From Undaria pinnatifida (taxonomy: Eukaryota; Sar; Phaeophyceae; Laminariales; Alariaceae), in the NCBI GenBank assembly GCA_012845835.1, contig JABAKD010000019.1, positions 11,534,344-11,598,343 of the forward strand: a stretch of DNA of 64,000 nt, written 5' to 3'. Shown in pieces: positions 54,016 to 64,000 of this stretch (the stretch's first letter is position 1; every line of letters begins with the position of its first letter). Both the position numbers and the translations under genes were made by a program. The notes below the pieces were generated by a model. The model did not search any database, had not been told where the DNA came from, and was given only the letters and a program-made list of their open reading frames with translations.

Positions 54016-54294
54016 TGTGAAGTTGCTAGGGGTGTGACATAGAGCATCGCTACAGGTCGACCAAGTGGGCATGTCCCCGGTGCTACTCACTTTCGTAGCT
54101 CAAAGCGGGAGAGAAGCAGCTTTCACTATTCCACGAGAATCGAAGACGACAACTGGGGTGGGAGGCACGAGTAGGGCCTGACCCATTCCGTCTCCTGGAT
54201 ACCCCGAATATAAAACGCCACCTTATCGTACGAAAACGGCCAACTACCTATCGAAATCAGGCAACTACCGGCCTTTGTAGGCCGTACCTTAACA
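54016..54294 (-). repeat. 5' LTR of the decayed LTR element
   Basis: See 44948-45222. It ends TTAACA on the + strand. Confidence 0.6.
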
Positions 54295-55102
54295 TTTGCT
54301 GTTGCGCAACACACGTACTTTCGCGCGTGCCGACGTTCATGGAATTTGATTAATTCATCCTCTGTCCTGTTTCATGACATTATGCTTTTTCGAGAGAAAC
54401 ATGTTGCCCGGACAAAACCCCATCGTTATTTAGTACCGCTGCAAACAGCCCACGATTAACTCACGTCCGTTCCTACCATTGTTACCAGCAGCAGGAAGCA
54501 CGCGGCTATTATGCCGCGCGACCTTGCCCTACCAAACCACTTTGGTAGGGTGCACACGGTTGGCGGCCGTGCGACGTCCTCGCGGAATGTGCAAATAACC
54601 CTTTATCCGCTGCCTCCACAACCAACCTCCTGAAGTGGAGCGCGTACATCAAATAAATACGAAACATATGCCGTGCGACGTAAAGTCGCCCGCTCGCAAT
54701 ACACGGCGAGGGTGCCTACAGCTATACTTCCGCCATAGGGCTTTTAGCTGCTGCTGCAACCACCCCTGGCTGCTGTATACCGTGGGGGTGTCCCTGGGAA
54801 GCTTCAACCATGGATATTATATGCTGCTGCTAGTCCCTGCCTACAGTCATGCTCCACCGTAGGACTTGAGATACTACTGCTGTAGTCTACAGCAACAGTT
54901 GCTGCTCCCTGCTGCTCCCTGAAAGCGACGTCTCCATCACAACATAACCTCTGGATCAGACGACAACTCGCCTATCAATCTTCCTTCCCTCTTCCACCAT
55001 CGAAGCATCCCGACGATGGCGGTCCATCATCTTTCCCTGCCTACAAGCGGCGGCTCTCTCCTTCTCCCCACCGGACTCCTCCTTCCGCCTTGCTGCTCGT
55101 TT
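54295..55102. other. unassigned spacer between the two LTR elements
   Basis: About 800 bases with no supported gene. It includes a (CTG/CTGCT)-rich stretch near 54748-54930. Confidence 0.4.
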
Positions 55103-55107
55103 CCGCT

Positions 55108-55324
55108 TGTTCGTAGAGTCCAAGTCTTGATGCCCTGACCGCCTCGCGGTCTAACGAGTGTTCTTATCTTCGTTGTATTAGAGGACGGGGAGGAGAGAAG
55201 GAGCAGAGAGCGGAGGGCTGGAGCTCTCCTCTCATGAGAGAAATTGCTTTTAAAACGCCCACGAATGTATACGCAACCCTCTACAACTTTTTTTACCGTC
55301 GTGCTGTGACGATCCAAACTAACA
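55108..55324 (-). repeat. Copia 3' LTR
   Basis: 217 bases, TGTTAGTTTGGATCGTC...GAACA on the - strand. Confidence 0.93.
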
Positions 55325-55340
55325 CCCTCCCTGGCTCTTC
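55325..55340 (-). other. Copia polypurine tract
   Basis: On the - strand GAAGAGCCAGGGAGGG directly precedes the 3' LTR. Confidence 0.7.
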
Positions 55341-55639
55341 AAAGCAGTGACGAGACCGAACTGGCATACAAAACAAAAGGCTAGGACCAAATAACAGCTA
55401 GCGACAGTTCCGCACGACGAAACCCGGCCACCGGGCCAAAACTCCCTGTATGTCTTACATCATCCAAACCATTGTGATTGTAACAAATGCCGCATTCAAA
55501 CGATGACCATGGCCAGAAATTAAAATGCCAAGTAGCGCCTCACTCGCCCATGCCCCTCAAAGTAGCGTGGGGTGGCGGCCTGACAAATTGTTCCTGGCAT
55601 GACTCAAACATGGTATTCATCGAGTAAATCTCACACCCC

Positions 55640-57374
55640 TTACTCATCACCCAACGGTAGGATCAACAAAAACTTACGGTGAGATTTATAAGGGGTCGCA
55701 GCAAGGGATTTCGTCAAAATATCAGCGTGCTGCTCTTCCGAAGCTACGAATTGAATGTCCATTTTCTTTGCACGAAGTAACTTTCGGACGAAATGGAACC
55801 GCACATCTATGTGTTTGCTCCGCGCAGAACTAAGAGGGTTCTCAGCCAGTGCTATAACCCCCTGATCATCTTCAAAAACTTGGACACATGATCCGGTTAG
55901 CTCTGGACAAATAAAATATAATACTGCCCCCGTAAACAGAGCCTCCTTCACTCCTTCACCCATGACTACATACTCTGCTTCTGCTGTAGACAACGTAACG
56001 CACCTCTGCGTGCTACTTGCCCAACTGACGGCAGCACCCCCCAAGATAATTACCGTCCCCGACGCCGAGCGCCAGTCATTCGACTTATCAGCGTAGTCAG
56101 CATCGCTATATGCAGTCAGATCCAATCCCGAACCCCTTGCAAAAGTCAAACCCGTACCCCTTGTCCCGTGGAGGTATGCCATGATCTTTAGAACTGTTTT
56201 CCAGTGCCAGTCGGTGGGGTTGTGAGAATGGCACGCCACAGCACGCACCGCGTTGGAGATTTCTGGCCCCGTCATGGTCGACAGCCACATCAGACTGCCC
56301 ACAGCCTCCCTGTGCGGCCATTCTCCCTTTGGTTCGCCCTCCTCTCTTGGACCTATTTCAACGCCAGGGGTCGCGGGGATGTCAGAGGACAAATTCACAC
56401 CAAAACGATTCAGCATGCTTTCAACGAAAGCCTTCTGAGTGATTTCCAACGTGCCCAATCCCCAGTTACGCTTGAAAGCACAATCAGCATACCAAGTTAA
56501 CTCGCCTAGGTTGATCGTGGGAAACTCAGTAGTTAATGCGGCATGGAAGTCTCTGCATGCCTCGTCTGATCCTGCAATTAAAATGTCATCTATATGAGCG
56601 GCCATAATCAGTTCTACCTTGCCATCCGCAACCATGCGAAAAACACAAGGATCACTCCTACTCTGCTCTATGCCGAATTCTACCACGGTCTCTACCAGTA
56701 GTCCAGCCCACTGCCGTCCACTCTGTTTTAGACCATACGGTGGTCTGTTGAGGTGAACAATCTTTCCTGACATCTCACCACACCCATCGGCTAGTTTCAT
56801 GTATATCTCGGCGTTCAGTTTCGCGCGGACAAAAGCTTGTGTTACGTCTCAAGGGAAAATCTTCAGACCTTGCTCATTTGCAACGGCCGCCGGAATTTTG
56901 ATTGACGCTGACGATGGGGTTGGTGCAAACGTTTGATCGTTATCTACGTCTTGCACCTGGCTAAAGCCCTTCGCCACGAGTCTTGCTTTCGTCTTCGCTA
57001 TAATACCATCCTTGCCAGTCTTGCACGAGAATACCCATTTTGCACCTACAGGTTTCCGCCCTCGAGGCGGAGTCGCAGCTTCGTATATACCGGTCGTTTT
57101 GTGACCGTCCAACTCACTCTTCATGACCTTGCGCCACGCCGCCTTGCATTGGGAACGCTCTACATCTGCTACGGATTGCAGGGGTGGCTCTACATCTTCT
57201 GGAAAACCCCTCGGCATGCACACGTTTGACTCCCCTTTATTTTCTTCCGCAGCAGGTCCTCCGGCCATCATGGCCATTGCGTCCTCCGTCGTCCAGGATG
57301 TATTCGCCAGTATACTCCCAAACTCCGTCCACTTTTGCACTGCCGCAGGCATCGCATTCTCGATCACACGCTGA
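55640..57374 (-). pseudogene. Copia reverse transcriptase and RNase H
   Basis: One frame with a single in-frame stop at 56848-56850, just before DVTQAFVRAKLNAEIYMKLA. The N-terminal part has WRKVMKSELDGHK and KWVFSCKTGKDG...KARLVAKGFSQ. After the stop come LNRPPYGLKQSGRQW and the catalytic AHIDDILIAG (YVDD box with His and Ile). RNase H follows with YSDADYADKSNDWRS, STAEAEYV and SKHIDVRFHFVR. The protein makes and degrades the RNA/DNA hybrid during retrotransposition. Length is normal for the family; only the stop breaks it. Confidence 0.93.
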
Positions 57375-58063
57375 CGTTGTGCAGATTCATCCTAAAGGCG
57401 TTGGCTCTGACCCCGGCTCCGGCCCATTACTGTCGGGGGTAGCCGCCCCCAGCTACTGAGCTCGTGAGCTGCCCTTCTCGACAGGACCGCGGGGGGACCT
57501 TTGCTGTCCCCTTGGTCGGTGCCGGAGGCTGCTGATGCGTCTGGGCCGCTTTCGGCCCTCCCTGCCGGGACCGAGGAGGCGTCCACCGCGCCCCCTTGGG
57601 ACTAATCCATCGTCTCGACTGTTTCGGCGCTCCCTGCCGGGACCGAAGAGGCTTCTACCGCGCCCCCTTGAGACGAGTCCATCGTCTCAACTGTGTCGGC
57701 CCTCCCTGCCGGGACCGTGGAGGCGTCTACCGCGCCTCCTTGAGAGGAGTCCATCGTCTCGGCTGTAAAGTCACCCGCAACGCCGGCGACAGGTGCCTCT
57801 TGTGAGCGCTCCTGCAAGCACACGTGCAGATCGTCAGCATCGCCGGCAGCAGGTGTCTCCTGTGGGCGCTCCCGCAAGAACGCGTGCAGAGCAAACAACC
57901 ACGTCACGTCGAGGTCGATCAGGCGAGCCAGACCTTCGCCCTGCTCGTCCATCACCCCTCCCCTACCTCCATCTGACGTGCTCTCGTCGTCGACCTCGGA
58001 CGCCCCGACCTCCTGGGACAGGGAGTCATGCATCTGGGCAGGTACAGGTGGTGAAGGCGACAC
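57375..58063 (-). pseudogene. Copia linker with 66-72-bp reiterated segment
   Basis: Between integrase and reverse transcriptase the - strand frame encodes four imperfect copies of ETMDSSQGGAVDASxVPAGRA (57545-57765). An in-frame TAG at 57602-57604 interrupts the third. The rest is acidic and Gln/Glu-rich. This region is variable in Copia elements; the repeats probably arose by slippage. Confidence 0.75.
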
Positions 58064-58369
58064 GCGTTGTCAGGTGGCATGACGCGTGATAAGCAGAGTA
58101 CGGTGTTTGGTCAGCACTCGCACGGCGTCTCGGGGGTGGTTAGGCGCAGAGCCAAGGTAAACCCACTCCTGTGCTTTTGCCTGAGACTTGTTTTCCCTTC
58201 ACCTTGCAGTAGCCAGGCTTGAGGAAAGGTAGAAGCACTACCTGGGGAGTTTACCGTACCACATCCCGTGCGGCGACATGCTTGCGGGGTTAGCGGGCGT
58301 TGCCGTGCGGTTCAAAACATCGCACGCCCAGTGCGACGCTTCAGCCCACAACGACTCAGTTGCCGGCAA

Positions 58370-59065
58370 TTACGCTCCGGGAAAAAGCTCACGAGCATGG
58401 ATTCGACCCGCCGTTGCAACCGTCTCAATCAAGCCAGGAGCGCGCTCGGCTATCCCATTGAATTGGGGACTGTCGGCCGCGGTGAATTCTTGCTTAACGC
58501 ATCGCGATCTACATAGGTCGTCAAACTTGCCCCCGCAAAATTCACCACCCCCATCGGATCGGACGGTTACCACATGTGACGGGACACCATCTGCATGTGT
58601 ATCCGATAGGAACTGCTTCAGCGTTTCCGCGGCGTCCGATTTGTGGCGCATAAAGTACACCCGCCTATACTATGAAAAATCATCTCGCACGATGAGAGTA
58701 TAACGATTTCCCTTGTGAGGCTTTACCACCTTAGGCCCACTCAAATTCACAAAAACCCTCCCGAGCTTCATATCCGCTCGAGTGTGTGTGGACTGCTTGA
58801 TACCTCGGCCGAGGCCCTTCGCCATGGAGCCTCCTTTGCACTCCAGTTGCTTTCCCTCGAGGACGATCGCTTGCTGCTCCGTGGACTTGCGGAGCAGTGC
58901 CTCGTGGGAGTGTCCGACCGCGCAGTGGAAGTCGTTTATGTTGACAACGGGCTTGTTTGGCGCTTTTCCCGGGGCGAGCACAGCACAGGCATCTCCCCTA
59001 GTGCTGCAGTCGATCCGGTAGCCGCAAAGGCTATACAGGTTCCCGTTCAACGGAAACACGATCAA
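58370..59065 (-). pseudogene. Copia integrase with stop and altered catalytic residue
   Basis: The zinc-binding part (HCAVGHSHEALLRK...LECKGG) leads into GRVFVNLSGPKVV, where the first catalytic Asp should stand but Asn is read. TLIVRDDFS is followed by an in-frame TAG (58667-58669), then YRRVYFMRHKSDAAETL, RSDGGGEF (second Asp) and FNGIAERAPGLIE (Glu). The enzyme would join element DNA to the host chromosome; here it is doubly disabled. Confidence 0.9.
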
Positions 59066-59108
59066 ACACTCAGACTTAAGCTTAACTACAATCCCTGCGG
59101 GACGTCCT

Positions 59109-59405
59109 CTAAAACGTGTGACCGTGCTTCACGAGAGTGGGTAGGGAAAATGGATGGTATCGGAGGTCTGGCACGTGCGCAACATTCGTCAGCGTTACTT
59201 GTACGAGACCGTTTCCGGATCGAAAGACAAAGTTAATATCGCCATATTTTTCGATCGTGCGGGTTGAGACGTCAGCGATGCGCAATTTCAAATTGCACTC
59301 TTTGTAGTTGATTATGCTATCTGCGGAAGGTGTCATGTGAGTAGACGCTCCACTATCGCAAAGCCAGGCCTCATTCCCTACCTGCCAAGCCGACTCCCCT
59401 TCCCC
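59109..59405 (-). pseudogene. Copia aspartic protease
   Basis: NEAWLCDSGASTHMTPS has the D-S-G-A-S active site, followed by residues up to VAHVPDLRYHPFSLPTLVKH, the usual end of the Copia protease region. The frame breaks on both sides. Confidence 0.9.
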
Positions 59406-59421
59406 CTTTCTGCTCGAAACA

Positions 59422-61020
59422 TTACTGCACTCGCCTGTCTCTCAGGCCTGAGAGTTGAAGCCTCGACCGTATCATAATCATCATCGTCGTCCGACGCGGC
59501 CAGAACAGCTTCCCCTTTCGACGTGGGGCAGACATCATCACGTGCCCCCGTCCGTGGCATCTGCTGCATACCTCCTCCGTGCAGTCGAGCCTCCAATGGC
59601 CCTTCTTGCCACACCTGTGGCATCTCACCTCGGAGGTACTACCATTGGCGGCTTTGGCGCTGCTGCCATCACCGCCGGCAGCCGCGGCCGAGCCACCACC
59701 GTCCTCTTTGGTGCCTATACCACAGTGTCCTTGCCGTCCCCGACGTCCACCTTTTCCTTTTCCGCGGCCTCCACCTTTCCCGTGGGCACCGCTGCCGGCC
59801 TCTTTTTTGTGACCACCATCGCCGCCGCCGGCGAACAGAGCATGGCCGGCATGGCCAGCATTGGACCCCTTCTTCCTGCTTCCAGAAAGTCGGTGATGCT
59901 GTTCTCGTACAGCCTTGATGATATCATCGCGGCCGATACTGTCACGAGATGCAAGGTTCCTTGCCTCCACCTCGTATTCGGTAGGCAGAGCGTCAATGAG
60001 AATTGTGTACAGCATGTGACCATCGAGGGTCATTCCTGCTGTGCGCATTTCTGCGGCAAGATCTTCGATCCTGCCCATCTCCTCTAGAGGGTTACTCCCT
60101 GGCGATCTTGAAAGTATTGAGGCGCGGGGAGAGGTCGGATTTGGCCCCCGTCGTTTGAGGGCCGTACCACGCGAGGAGCGCCTCCCACGCTTCTCTCGGC
60201 GAGGTACACCTGTGCAAGATACTCTTGTCGCTCTTGCTCTTTAGGGCCGTCAATAGACAGTTCCACGTGAGTGCATGTATGCGTACACGTTCGCGGTTGC
60301 ACCCCCTTCCGACAAGTACCAAGTTTTCGGTATCCAATTCCCCTACGGGAACGTACTGGGGTGGATCCGACACAAAAGCAGATAGGAAACCTCCTCCTTT
60401 CGCATAGTACCTGGCGTCTCTGGTCCAGGCAGTGAATTCGGGCGTTTTCCAATTAAATTGTGGGGCGGCGGCATGTTTGAGAGGTAATAGTCTAGACAGA
60501 GGCATATCATATCCTACGCCCAACTCACCGCCGGGCTATGAACCCTATTCTCCAGCAGCCCTTGGCTGATCTGGCTGACCCCTTGCTGGGCCGACCTCGA
60601 CAGGAACAGCGGCTCCCCTGCGTCCCGTCACTCCAACACTACGCGAGGCATCCTCACGAAAAGTCGTCTCTCTTGCTGCTGTTGTATATCCTTGCGCTCC
60701 GCCTCCAGCAGTAGCAGCACCAGCAGCAGAATTTGTCGTGCCGCAGCAATGGGTTCAGCCCCTTGTTGGCTACCCCTTCAGCAGCGCTGTCCTCAGCGCC
60801 GTCCCCTCTCACAGCAGTGGGTTCAGCCCCTTGGGCTGGCGCTTACAGCAGCGCTGCCGTCGGCGCTGCTGGACTCCGACGGGCCGTTGTTCCTCACGAG
60901 CTCGGCCATCATCTCCCTCATATCGTGCATCATCGATGCTTGTCTCTCCTCTATCACCAATTGAAGTTCATTCCTCAGCTGCTGAATCTTATCCGAGGAG
61001 TCTCTTTCCTGTGCCGACAT
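59422..61020 (-). pseudogene. Copia gag with CCHC zinc knuckle
   Basis: A coiled-coil start (MSAQERDSSDKIQQLRNELQ, 61020-60823) runs into a stop. The capsid-like part lies in 60523-60092 (WKTPEFTAWTRDARYY ... FKIARE). After a frameshift near 60085-60090 it continues as GRIEDLAAEMRTAGMTLDGH in 60078-59422. CHRCGKKGHWRLDC is the zinc knuckle that binds element RNA. A Gly/Lys-rich stretch precedes it. Confidence 0.9.
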
Positions 61021-61029
61021 CCTTGTCTC

Positions 61030-61046
61030 CTGGTACCAGAACTTCT
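61030..61046 (-). other. possible Copia primer binding site
   Basis: On the - strand TTCTGGTACCAGGAGAC lies ~20 bases inside the 5' LTR and resembles the initiator-tRNA-Met binding site (TGGTATCAGAGC type) used by Copia elements. The offset from the LTR makes this uncertain. Confidence 0.35.
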
Positions 61047-61064
61047 ACTTTCAAGGCACTAGTG

Positions 61065-61281
61065 TGTTCGTAGAGTCCAAGTCTGGATGCCCTGACCGCC
61101 TCGCGGTCTGACGAGTGTTCGTATCTTCGCTGTATTAGAGGACAGCGAGGAGCGAAGGAGCAGAGAGCGGAGGGCTGGAGCTCTCCTCTCATGAGAGAAA
61201 TTGCTTTTTAAACACCTACGAATGTATACGCAACCCTCTACAACTTTTGTGACCGTCGTGCTGTGACGATCCAAACAAACA
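61065..61281 (-). repeat. Copia 5' LTR
   Basis: 217 bases, TGTTTGTTTGGATCGTC...GAACA on the - strand. Confidence 0.93.
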
Positions 61282-61689
61282 CCGCTGGTCTCCAAAAACG
61301 CTGACTTCTCAAGCACGGACCATCCCCACTAAACCTCCCAGTGAGATTTGCCATTTTCGGACCGCCTGCGTTTTCGTTCCTTCAGCTTCTTCTAGAGCAA
61401 TGCCCTGTTCCAACACTGCTGACCCGTAGATCCTCCATGAAGCTAGACCGAATCGGTTAGCTGTAGAGTGTTCGTTAGCTCCAAGCGGGGGGTAGGTTTC
61501 AGGCCATTGTGTCACGTCTCTCAACAGGGTAGAGGCAAGCCGAGAAGAGTGAACTCGTACGTGGTAGCTAATAGCAGTCTACTATAAAAGACGCCAGTCA
61601 GGTACTATAGTAGGTACCCAATAATAGTCCAATAGCCCGAACCGGCACGAAGCTGGTAAGGAACTGTCATGCTATAAGTCCCAAATCAA

Positions 61690-62140
61690 CAGGCTATCCG
61701 TGGACCTTTCGGTGGCTTGGAATGCCCTGATGTCGTCTGCTAGACGTTGGCTCCAGTTTTTTTCTGGTCGGCCTGGTCCCGGGGTCTCCCCACCCGCCAT
61801 CGTCCCGACCATCACCCTAAGGGTCAGCCACTCATTGGTCGTCCGTTGTACGGCCCCCGCAAAGACTAGGCGTCCTTTGCGGATGGTCGTCTTGACGCTC
61901 TCACATTGTGCATTCTTGAGACCCCTGACTTACGACATGAAGAGGTCGGTGCGTTGTCAACGCTGGAAGCCGATGATCCTTAGGAGGACGTTGTGGTGTG
62001 CCGTTCGGAGCTCAGCGACGTGCTCCTGGCCGAGAGTCCCAAGTTCACACACCCGTACAGCACGGCCTCCACCACCTTGGTCTTTAGCAGGCGCACCGTT
62101 AGAGTGAATAATGTGAGACAGAGAAAATTGCGTATCCTGA
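61690..62140 (-). pseudogene. LINE polyprotein C-terminal remnant
   Basis: Pieces in two - strand frames read VRLLKTKVVEAVLYGCVNLG, then ELRTAHHNVLLRIIGFQR and KTTIRKGRLVFAGAVQRT. They match the region after the reverse transcriptase in RTE/Jockey-like LINEs ('K-x-x-x-Y-x-x-x-x-x-L-x-x-G...L-x-x-F-x-x-x-x-L-R-x-I-L-G...R-x-x-R-x-x-G-H/A'). Stops separate the pieces. No LINE tail was recognised. Confidence 0.6.
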
Positions 62141-64000
62141 AATATTGCCGAGGTGCACACACCACTAAAAAATCAACACAGGAATACAGAAAGCACACCG
62201 TTATTAGCATTAACAATACATACATCTAACAGCATGCGTGTCAGATGCCCGTGTGGACTTCTGGTGCACTCATTTCATCTCTCAAGAGTTTGTCTTGTCC
62301 ATACGTAGCATGTGTGCATTCTGTGCCTCACGTTTGTCATCGCTTGTGTGCTCTTCGTGGCCCATGTCAGCGCCCGGCGAGCACGCGCGGGTGACGTTCC
62401 CGCAAAGACCATACAGTCACTGCCAAGACGGGAAATCTTCATACGGCTGATCTAGCCTGCGATTATCATCAACAACTAGGCTGGGTTTGTGGTGGAGTTA
62501 GACCGGTGACAGTGCATTTAAGCACAACTAGTTTTTGACATGCACAATTCGTGCGGACTATCTGCGGGCTCTATTGGGAGGTGATGGTTTGCGCACTATT
62601 TTGAAGGTAAGTTATGTTTCGGGTGAAGATCGACACGGTTGACGAAAGTCGGCAGGCGTCGCCAGGGTAGAAGAGTCGGCGCTCGACCAGCGAGCAACAG
62701 AAAGTGGACAGCGGGGTGGGGGAGTGGACGTCATTCGCCGAGGAGCAGAAATGGGCTTTGCTAAATCACCCACGCCCTAAGGGAGGTGGCACTACTATGA
62801 TGAAAGAGTTTGGCTCTAGACTACAGTAGTGTTGCTTGTGAGAAAGAGGGGGTTCTACTGAGAAAGGGTCGTCGGATATTCGAAGCGCCGAGTGGATCAC
62901 GTGGGCGGGGGTGGGGGTTACGATTTTGTTTTCATTTTGTGCAAAAGTGTACCCACGCTTTGGGAAACAAACTACCTTGTACTTGAAATTAGTTAGGTAA
63001 ACGTTTCGCAGTGGTACAGGCAGTAGTGGTTAGTATGCACAGCTGGAGATATATACCTGGTACCAGGTAGCATGTCTAAGCTTCCTTAGGCAAGAGTTCG
63101 GCTGCTCACTGTAGTCCTCCTGCAGAGCAGAAGTTCCGGGCCTGGCTGGGTTGCTTGGCTGAGTTCATGTGTCAGTGTCTCTACGTGTATGATTTTTCGG
63201 AAAAGCCCTGGACAACCGGAACCTCAGTCGTCGTTCCTCCTGGAGGAAAATGCACGCGGAAGCGGCGGCAGACCTAACTCGCGACTTGGCATGGTTACTT
63301 TTGGTTTTGCCTAGGAATACACAAGCTGGAGGAGATGCGTAAGCGCGTGCTATTGGTGGCTGTTCCTGGCTTTTCTTGCAATCTACGATAGCATTCTCGA
63401 TGCGCATGACGCCTGTATTTCTGGCTATACTATGTACGGTTCTTGCCCGTGTCTGCGGATAGAACAGTACAGCCAGCTGTCAATCAGTGCTGCTGCTGCT
63501 GCTGCGGTTGCTGCAGTGGTACATGGGACGATATTTGTATCGGGTGTGGATAGCACGCCGGCAATCGACTTCAGAGAGTATCAAACAGAAGTGCAGACGA
63601 GGTGGGTGTACGTAAGTCCGAGTAGTGACTACACAGTAGACGCATGCTACGACACGGATGCGCCTATTGTTTTCCTTGACGAGCTCAAAATCGCACCCAA
63701 AATCTGACTCGAAGAAAAATATAGGCCCACCACGATTAACTATCCCATGGTCTAGGTATGTCACGAATAGCATTTGAAACAACAAATCAATGGGATTCGA
63801 ACGATATTGTTGTATTAGTCAGTTGAGGAGCTTTGTCAGCCAGAAACGTGTCGGCTGCACAGTGCTACCAACGGCGTAGCTCGCGTCACTATTCACATAA
63901 TGCGTAACATCTATATGTTGTAAGGGCACCTTTATTACGTGTGGGCGGGGGTACGCAATGCCTGTGAAACCCGTCATAAATTCAGGCCTCAATGCAATAG
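62141..64000. other. unassigned right flank
   Basis: No gene is supported. A 91-residue + strand frame (63432-63707) contains an Ala run from (GCT)n and then a plausible but unidentified segment. Near its end (63636-63665) is 'gacgcatgctacgacacgga', which resembles the TIR of the ~250-bp MITE family. Confidence 0.35.
63492..63515 (+). repeat. short (GCT)n tract
   Basis: About six GCT units, encoding an Ala run in the overlapping frame. Confidence 0.7.

Larger units (their letters stand above)
44948..54294 (-). mobile_element. probable decayed LTR retrotransposon
   Basis: Two direct copies of a ~277-base sequence (44948-45222 and 54016-54294) start and end as an LTR should (TGTTAAGG...CTTCACA on the - strand). 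Next to the left copy the - strand reads AAGGTGGGGGCTAG|TG, a good polypurine tract. Next to the right copy a TGG-starting possible primer site lies two bases inside (AATGGCGTCTTCGAGC). Gag-like remnants lie between them on the same strand. I found no matching target duplication, and protease, reverse transcriptase and RNase H are not recognisable. Either the element is internally deleted and diverged, or the LTRs belong to different insertions. Confidence 0.55.
55108..61281 (-). mobile_element. Ty1/Copia LTR retrotransposon, inactive
   Basis: Two 217-base direct LTRs (55108-55324 and 61065-61281) start TG and end CA and are flanked by the same five bases CCGCT (55103-55107 and 61282-61286). 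By eye they differ at about 13 positions, roughly 94% identity, so the insertion is not recent. The order gag, protease, integrase, reverse transcriptase, RNase H on the - strand is diagnostic of Copia. Stops and frameshifts break every domain, and one integrase catalytic residue is changed, so the copy cannot move by itself. Confidence 0.95.

Overview
The window looks like nuclear DNA of a repeat-rich eukaryote. Both convincing host genes are split into short exons separated by introns of about 0.3-3 kb with GT/AG borders, and the rest is dominated by transposons and simple repeats. The style of the Copia polyprotein, the frequent CAG/GCT runs, the balanced GC content and the long introns suggest a stramenopile, possibly a brown alga. 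This is inference; no rRNA or other marker gene is present.

Host genes. (1) A p24/TMED (emp24-GOLD) cargo-receptor gene lies on the + strand at 10313-19055. Six exons are well supported and a seventh is proposed. All introns are phase 0. It has a signal peptide, an unusual Ala/Pro/Glu-rich luminal extension, a GOLD domain, a coiled coil, one membrane span and a KKFF...RLV tail. Its introns hold a decayed LINE reverse transcriptase, several repeat families and three decayed partial copies of one of its own exons. (2) An unrecognised acidic coiled-coil protein of about 310 aa lies on the - strand at 28100-25337, in four exons with matching phases.

Mobile elements in order. 555-3610: a non-autonomous Mutator-like element (MULE) with ~675-bp near-identical inverted repeats and a 9-bp target duplication. 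20740-20990: a MITE, with an inverted relative at 51095-51345. 28527-38374: a 9.85-kb MULE with long inverted repeats, a 9-bp target duplication and a multi-exon transposase gene carrying two apparent frameshifts. 43872-44703: a PIF/Harbinger-type element with perfect 56-bp inverted repeats and a TTA duplication. 44948-54294: a probable decayed LTR retrotransposon with gag remnants, on the - strand. 55108-61281: a Copia element with 217-bp LTRs and a CCGCT duplication, broken by stops and frameshifts, on the - strand. 61690-62140: a LINE 3' remnant.

A short hairpin-forming repeat core recurs at least nine times, including a copy inserted in one arm of the large MULE whose other arm is the empty site. 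The remaining stretches (about 1-545, 5990-10312, 19056-25336, 38385-43870 and 62230-64000) hold microsatellites and repeat fragments but no gene that can be supported. All alignments were made by eye, so identities and exon borders are approximate.
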